Assembly: GCA_035771175.1 (NCBI GenBank)
Contig: CM069598.1
Location: 15,438,438 to 15,502,437, forward strand
Origin: Paratinospora sagittata
Lineage: Eukaryota; Streptophyta; Magnoliopsida; Ranunculales; Menispermaceae
DNA length: 64,000 nucleotides
Direction of reading: 5' to 3'
Shown: piece after piece, positions 57,945 through 64,000 of the stretch
Layout: the number at the start of each line of letters is the position of its first letter
Numbering within the stretch: position 1 is the stretch's first letter
Position numbers and translations under genes: made by a program
The notes under the pieces: generated by a model
Seen by the model: the letters and a program-made list of their open reading frames with translations, nothing else
Told to the model about the DNA's origin: nothing
Database searches by the model: none

Positions 57945-59823
57945 CTGTCAGTAGTATAGGATAAAATTAGCAATAAAAGCCTATCATATACACAACTTAC
58001 CAGTAGACTCGTGAAAATTTGGCTCATACATGCTACATTAACACATGGTCACGTGACCTACATGTTAGTCCAAGATAGAGCAATTTATAGTGAAAATGTT
58101 CACTTCGAGAATATACAAAAGTGGTCTGGAACTTGAACAATTTTGAGCTGTCTATTTTGCCTTTGAATAGAATCTTCATGGGGTTCCAGTGTTCAGATGA
58201 AGTAAAGTTAGTAAGGATGATCTCCATAGTAAATGGTTACATCAGAAGACATTCATTAAGAAACTTCTGAATTGAAATGTGTCAACTTGAACGAGCTAGT
58301 TAGGAATATATGGAAACGACAGACTACCTATCACATTAAATTTCAAAAGAAGAAATTTCTTTTAAAGAAAGGTCCTACAAGGTCATATTGAGAAAGAAAA
58401 TGGAAAATCGTGAAAGGAAAAAATGAAGGTGAAAGATTTAGCGAAAGAAATAAGAAAGCGGATAGTCCTTGAGTTTCCACCAGCACAAATGGTTCATAGC
58501 AACCATGTACTTTATAGGTGGAGGCATTTCTAGGAACTCGAGAATGGAACAGATTATAGGTGCCCATGTAGAAATATTTCCTTTTTAGAATGTAAGAATT
58601 CATGATAGGTTATCAGAGAGAATGGTGACGGGGAAGAGCGTAAGGAACTTAGGTGCAAAGTGAAAGGTTAGCAGAGAGAAGTTCCAGCTAACAATAGAAA
58701 ACCATACAAGAAAGAAAGTTTGGAAGCATGACAACAGCAGGAAGCAAAGAAATTACTCTAGCACAATATAAGAATTATATTGATTGTTATGAAACTCTAT
58801 TCACAAAAAAAAAAAAAAAAAAAAAAAAGATTTCTTAAATAAACAAGAGAAAGAGAAAAATTAAGCCAACATCCAATAAAGAAATAAATATTGAAGATCC
58901 CAAGAGCAGCTCATCAATTGATCAACCTTGTTGTCCACTTAAAATTATTCATGAAAAGGTACTGGATAAGAACTGAGACACAAAGAGACTCCAACCTTAA
59001 GATAAGCCTCTTTATTTCCTTCTTATTATCAGAAAATCCATTGTTATATTTTCTACATGTAATCCAAGAAACCGCAATTAGAAAAGATTGAATGGTAGAA
59101 AAATTCATATCATAGATAACTTGAAAATCTTAATCACTCTTAAGAGTCAACCAAAAGCTGAAAACATTAAGTTCCAGATAAATCAGGAAAAGCAGTGCAG
59201 TAGGAAAGAGACCAAAGGCTTTCATGTTGCATTGTGTAGGAGGCCCTGGGATACTATTAAGAACTTGCATGGGAAAGAATCATAGATAAACGTGGAAAGT
59301 ATCCAAGTGCAGCAAATAAAAAATCAACAATAACAAAAGAAATACTAATAGGATAATTATTATCATCAAGTAAGTGCTCGCGTGTTGCATGACTTTTATT
59401 ATTTATTAATTAAATTAAAAAAGTCTTAATAAAAAAAACTTTAAAGAAGTTGTTATAAATACTTTGTAGCAATAACAAAACTAACAAAAATTCTGAAAGG
59501 ATTGTTATCATCATCATTTTAGTACATGTGCACATAAATTGCACATGAATTTTATTATTTATTTATTAAACTTAAAAAGCATTAACAAAAAAAAATCTTT
59601 AAGTAGTTGTTAGTATAAATGTTTTATAGAAATAATGAACTAAAACTAACACTAAAAATGATACAAATAGGACTACGATCATTGTCATCATCACTATTAC
59701 TAGTGTGCATAAAAGTTCATGCACTGCACGACTTTTATTATTTGTTTATCAAACTAAAACGAAGTCTTGATAAAAAGAAAACATTTTTCTCTTCACAAGA
59801 AACGATAAGATTATATTAGATAT
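57945..59823. other. Part of the next helicase intron, up to the copia element
   Basis: No exon was found. The acceptor for the HA2 exon is at 57945-57946. The stretch contains a 24-nt A run (58806-58829) and a tandem repeat (59340-59800). Confidence 0.5.
59340..59800. repeat. Tandem array, about 175-bp unit, three diverged copies
   Basis: Three copies begin near 59340, 59510 and 59690. Each contains 'tatcatca' or 'gtcatcatc', then a 'gtgc' box with 'gcat', then 'acttttattatttatt' or a near form, 'aaactaaaa' or 'aaattaaaa', and 'aagtctta' or a near form. The third copy is cut short by the copia LTR insertion region. Confidence 0.6.
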
Positions 59824-62800
59824 TGTTGTGGAGAAGACCAAAATCTGTAGGATTTATTTCCTTTAAGGAAATATGATAATTTTAGTAGTTGTTTTATTCA
59901 ACAGTTACTAAAATTGTAATTATTGCTACATGTGTGCATAGCCCTGTATGTCTATATATATGGTGTCCCTCCATTACGACATCATCAAGAATAAGAAAAT
60001 ATTCTCTCTCTTCTCCCGTGGACGTAGGCCATAGAGCTGAACCACGTTACATCTTTGTGTCTTTCATTATTTTATTTTTACAACATGGTATCAGAGCTTT
60101 AGACTTGTACAACTGGGAATACGTTTTTCGGCCTTCATCGCCGAACTTCTGTGCCGGCCTTTATCGCCATCACTGTGTCCGACTTACATCCTCTTGTCGG
60201 AACCCTCTGTCTTTTGTCGACGTTGTTGCACACCATCTCACCATCGTTGTTCTGGTTCATGAGACTGATTCGCATCTCACCATCGTCGCTCTAGTTCGTG
60301 TGACTGATTCGTCGACGTTGTTGCACAACGTCTCTCCATCGTCGCGACTGGTTCGTGCGACTGTTCATCATTGTTCGTATTGCTCAAAGAAACCCGATCG
60401 TCATCATCGTTAACGATCTACTGCTGCTGCTGCGTTTTTTGTTGTGCCGATCTGCGGTTTCATCTTCGTCTTCTTCCAGATCTCTTCTTCATCTGCGGTG
60501 ATTCGTCTTCTTCGTCTTATAGCCAACATCGCCTGTTCATCGCATTTGGTTCTTCTTGAAACATCGTCTTCTTCATCGCAACCGTTCATCGTCTTCTTCG
60601 TCTTCGTCTGATATTCTTCTTTTATTTTTATTTTTTTTCCTTTTTTGAGTTTGTAACCTTAAAAAAATAAAAAATAAAAAAATAAAAAATGGAGAAAAGA
60701 AAAATGTCGGTTGCTTCCGAAACAGTGTAAACTGAAGAAGCAGTTGACAAAACGGAGAAAGGAGAACTACCAAACATTCAGGCAGCATACATACTTAATG
60801 GAAAGAATTATTTGAAGTGGTCTCAGCTGGTGCGTACTTTTCTGAAGGGCAAAGGAAAATTGAGTCATCTTTTGGGCACTGGACCTACACCTGGAGATCC
60901 TAAGTTTATAGCGTGGGATAACGAAGATGCCTCTATCATGGTGTGGCTATGGAATTCAATGACGCCAAACATTAGTGATACATGATTGTTTTTTACTACC
61001 GCCAAAGACATTTGGGATGTTGTTCATCAGACATACTCTAAAGCCCATGAAGCAGCCCAAGTGTATGAGATCAAAGTGAAAGTTGGAACAACAAAACAAG
61101 GCAACATGACAGTCACCGAATATGCCAATGTATTGAAGAATCTCTGGCAGGAACTTGACCATTATAGGTGTATTGAGACTAAATGCCCTGCAGATGCTGT
61201 AGTTTTAAAGAACTATATTGAGAAGGATCGGGTCTATGACTTCTTGGCTGGACTCAATGAAAAGTTTGATCAAGTGAGAGGTCAGACTCTCAGCAAATAG
61301 TTGCCAACTCTGAATGAGACTATTTTCGCTATCCGGACTGAAGAAAGCAGAAGAAGTGTTATGCTCACACCTCAGAAGTTGGAAGGCTCAGCTATGATCG
61401 CCAATCGGGGAAATGATCAGAGGACACACATTCCGCGTGCTGAATCATCAAAGGTCCCAAATCGAGACAATAGGGACAATCAATGGTGTACTTATTGTCA
61501 GAAGACTAGACATACCAGGGAGAAGTGTTGGAAACTTCATGGCAAGCCTTCAACTTCCAGTAAAGAATGGGGCTATAAAGGAGGACAGCAGAAGACCAGT
61601 GGACAAGCACATCTGTCTACTGAACAAACAGTTGCAGACTCCCCGGTGCCAGAAGGATTCAGCCAAGATGACATTGAAAGATTGAAATTTTTGCTTGTCA
61701 TACTGGACAAACCCTCAGGCACATGTTCATTGGCCCATTCATGTAACTTTCCTATTTCTATTGGATTTAACGTCTCGGATAAGTCCTTTGCTAACTTTTG
61801 GGTTATAGATTCTGGTGCTACTGATCACATGACCAATTCATTTCATACCTACAACCCATGTCCTAATAGTCGGAAAATAGCCACAGCTGATGGATCCTTA
61901 ACCACAGTTGTTGGTATAGGTGATGTACACATCAGTCCCACCCTTACACTCATAAATGTTCTTCATGTTCCTAAACTATCTACTAATCTTATCTCTATTA
62001 AAAAACTGACCCATGATCTGAGTTGTAATGTAACCTTCTTCCCTACTTACTGTGCATTCTAGGACCAGGGCTTGGGGACGATGATTGGACGTGCTAAGGA
62101 ACAGGATGGGTTGTATTACCTTGAAACACCAGTACATCCTATGAAGAGTAACACTTCATTTCTCTCCGAGCACAAGTTTTTCAATAAAGAAAAGCTATGG
62201 CTTCATCATCGCCGCCTTGGCCATCCTTCTTTTCGAACCCTTAAAATCATGTTTCCTTTTTTATTTAAGTCTCTCAATGTTGAAGATTTTCATTGTGAAG
62301 TGTGTGAACTTGCAAAACATAAGCGTATATCTTTTCCACTTAGTAATGAAAGAAGTTTAGATCCATTTGATCACATTCATAGTGATATTTGGGGTCCCTC
62401 TTCAATACCTAATGTTTCTGGAGTGCGATGGTTTGTGTCCTTCATTGATGATTGTACTAGAGTCTCGTGGATATTCTTACTGAAACAAAAATCCGATGTG
62501 AGCTTTGTTTTTCCTACCTTCCATAACATGATACACACCTAGTTTGGTGTAAAACAAGGGGATCCTTCATGAATCATCCTGTGTTCACACCCCACAACAA
62601 AATGGAGTTGCTGAAAGAAAAAACGACCACCTGCTTGATACAACCCGAACCTTTTTATTTCAGAATACTATGCCTAAGTCCTATTGGGGCGAAGCTGTCC
62701 TTACTGCAACACACCTTATTAACCGCATACCATCCTGGACCCTTGGTTTCAAAAGTCCTATGGAAAAGCTCTGTCAATTTTACCCTAAGCTCAAAATCTT

Positions 62801-64000
62801 CAATAATCTTATACCTAAGATATTTTGGTGTGTATCATTTGTCCATGTTCACCAACCCAACAGGGGGAAGTTGGACCCCAGAGCTCTCAAGTGTGTTTTT
62901 GTCAGATACTCTTCCACTCAAAAGGGATATAAATGCTATCATCCGCCATCAAAGAAATTCTTTCTCTCTGCCGATGTCACTTTCTGTGAACTTGAGCCCT
63001 ATTTTTCCGCTCCTCTTCCGGGGGAGAGTGTCATCATGGAAGACAAGGATCAGAACTCCCTTGATAACCCTTTTAACCTCCAACAAACCAAACTCGAATC
63101 TCCTACCTCTGTACCCAATGATGAACCTAAAGATCGAATGACTGGACAAATGTACTCAAGGAAGAAAGTTGCAGCTCCTGAACCGATGCAAGTTCAAGAA
63201 TCTGAACCAATCCCTGAAAATGAGGTAACAAATCCTGAACCCTCCTTACAAATTTCATTAGTTCCTGAAGTTAACAATGATCTTGTAGCCTCTGAACCTC
63301 ACAGTGATCTTCCCATTGCCATTAGAAAGGGAACAAGGGAATGCACTAAACATCCCTTGTATCCACTATCTCATGTTGTGTCCTTTGAGAAGTTCTCACC
63401 AACCCATAAGAGTTTCCTTACCAGCTTGAACAACATCCAAACTCCTACGTCATTATCCGAGGCTTTATCTAATACAAATTAGAAACAAGCTATGAATGTG
63501 GAAATGGAAGCCCTGGAGAAAAATACAACATGGGAGTTGGTAGACTTGCCTGTAGGAAAGAAACCTGTGGGATGCAAATGGGGTTATACAGTAAAATACA
63601 AAGAAGATGGGTCCCTGGAGCGTTACAAGGCAAGATTATTAGCCAAAAGGATATACTCAGACATATGGTGTGGACTATCAAGAGACATTTGCTCCGAACT
63701 CAAAAATAAATACAATGAGTTTTCTTTTGTCATTGGCAGCTAATTATGACTGGGATTTGCAACAATTTGATGTAAAGAATACATTTTTACATGGGGATTT
63801 GGAAGAAGAAATCTATATGGAAGTGTCTCCAGGATTTGGCACCACTGATAAAGTGTGTAAATTGAAAAAGGCCATGTATGGACTTAAACAGTCTCCGAGG
63901 GCATGGTTTGGTCCGTTTGCCAAAGTAATGACAAATATGAGATATAGACAAAGCCAAGGAGATCACACTTTGTTTATTAAGCACTCAGCTTCAGGGGGAG
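59824..64000 (+). mobile_element. Ty1/copia element, 5' part, runs off the right edge
   Basis: The 5' LTR spans 59824-60085. It starts TGTTGTGG and ends TACAACA, which is inverted to the start. The PBS TGGTATCAGAGC (60086-60097) follows exactly. The last 5 bp before the LTR are GATAT, the expected target duplication, whose partner is beyond the window. Internal coding is degenerate (see next entry). It lies downstream (in plus coordinates) of the helicase HA2 exon and probably inside an intron of that gene. Confidence 0.88.
60691..63984 (+). pseudogene. Copia gag-protease-integrase-RT, broken
   Basis: Gag begins near 60690 (LNGKNYLKWSQLVRTFLKGK) with stops at 60983 and 61298. A CCHC knuckle is at about 61480-61530 (CTYCQKTRHTREKC). 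The protease has FWVIDSGATDHMT at about 61797. The integrase zinc part has HHRRLGHPSFRTLK and CEVCELAKHK (62202-62325), and the core begins HIHSDIWGPSS (62374). Frameshifts follow from about 62540 through 63000. The RT begins MNVEMEALEKNTTWELVDLP near 63492 and reaches FDVKNTFLHGDLEE and MYGLKQSPRAW near 63900. It is not functional as it stands. Everything after that is outside the window. Confidence 0.88.

Overview
This is a plant nuclear genomic window. It is AT-rich, its protein genes have introns, and it is full of LTR retrotransposons, LINE pieces, SINEs and MITE-like elements. An AGO2-type Argonaute gene with a miR403 target site in its 3' UTR points to a eudicot, because miR403 is a eudicot miRNA. 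I cannot name the species from the sequence alone.

Layout. 1-4850: a 5'-truncated Ty3/gypsy chromovirus on the minus strand with a long 3' LTR. About 5295-6430: a truncated Ty1/copia gag-protease piece on the minus strand. 8834-12851 (+): a seven-exon ARM-repeat gene related to the LIN/CERBERUS E3 ligases, without a U-box or WD40 domain. 13984-19850 (+): VPS29, a retromer subunit, with SINEs in two introns. 22790-30860 (-): AGO2, three coding exons. 32145-46218 (+): REV7/MAD2B, five coding exons, with an 11.9-kb third intron loaded with gypsy, copia and L1 elements. 46752-47390 (-): an intronless P-loop NTPase/kinase-like gene. 50675-51376 (-): an intronless RING-H2 E3 ligase. 53021-57944 (-) and onward past the right edge: the C-terminal part of a DExH6/NIH-type RNA helicase. 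59824-64000 (+): a decayed copia element that runs off the edge and lies where the helicase gene's upstream introns should be.

Functional context. The single-copy genes are housekeeping or regulatory: endosomal sorting (VPS29), RNA silencing and antiviral defence (AGO2), translesion synthesis (REV7), RNA helicase (DExH6) and ubiquitination (RING-H2 gene; the LIN-like protein by homology only). There is no operon-like organisation. AGO2 and REV7 are divergent neighbours with 1.4 kb between their start codons. REV7 and the P-loop gene converge.

The main non-obvious structures are: the miR403 site 95 nt after the AGO2 stop codon; at least seven SINEs of different bodies that share one 3' domain, four of them with clear 12-20 bp target-site duplications; a 34-bp TG...CA insertion with a 5-bp duplication inside the gypsy RNase H region; a gypsy element with intact LTRs and duplications that has lost RT/RNase H, with a 635-bp element nested in its gag (9-bp duplication); a 201-bp hAT MITE; and a 26-nt poly(G) tract between two copies of a GC-rich unit. 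I found no prokaryote-type defence system or CRISPR array and no clear tRNA or rRNA gene.
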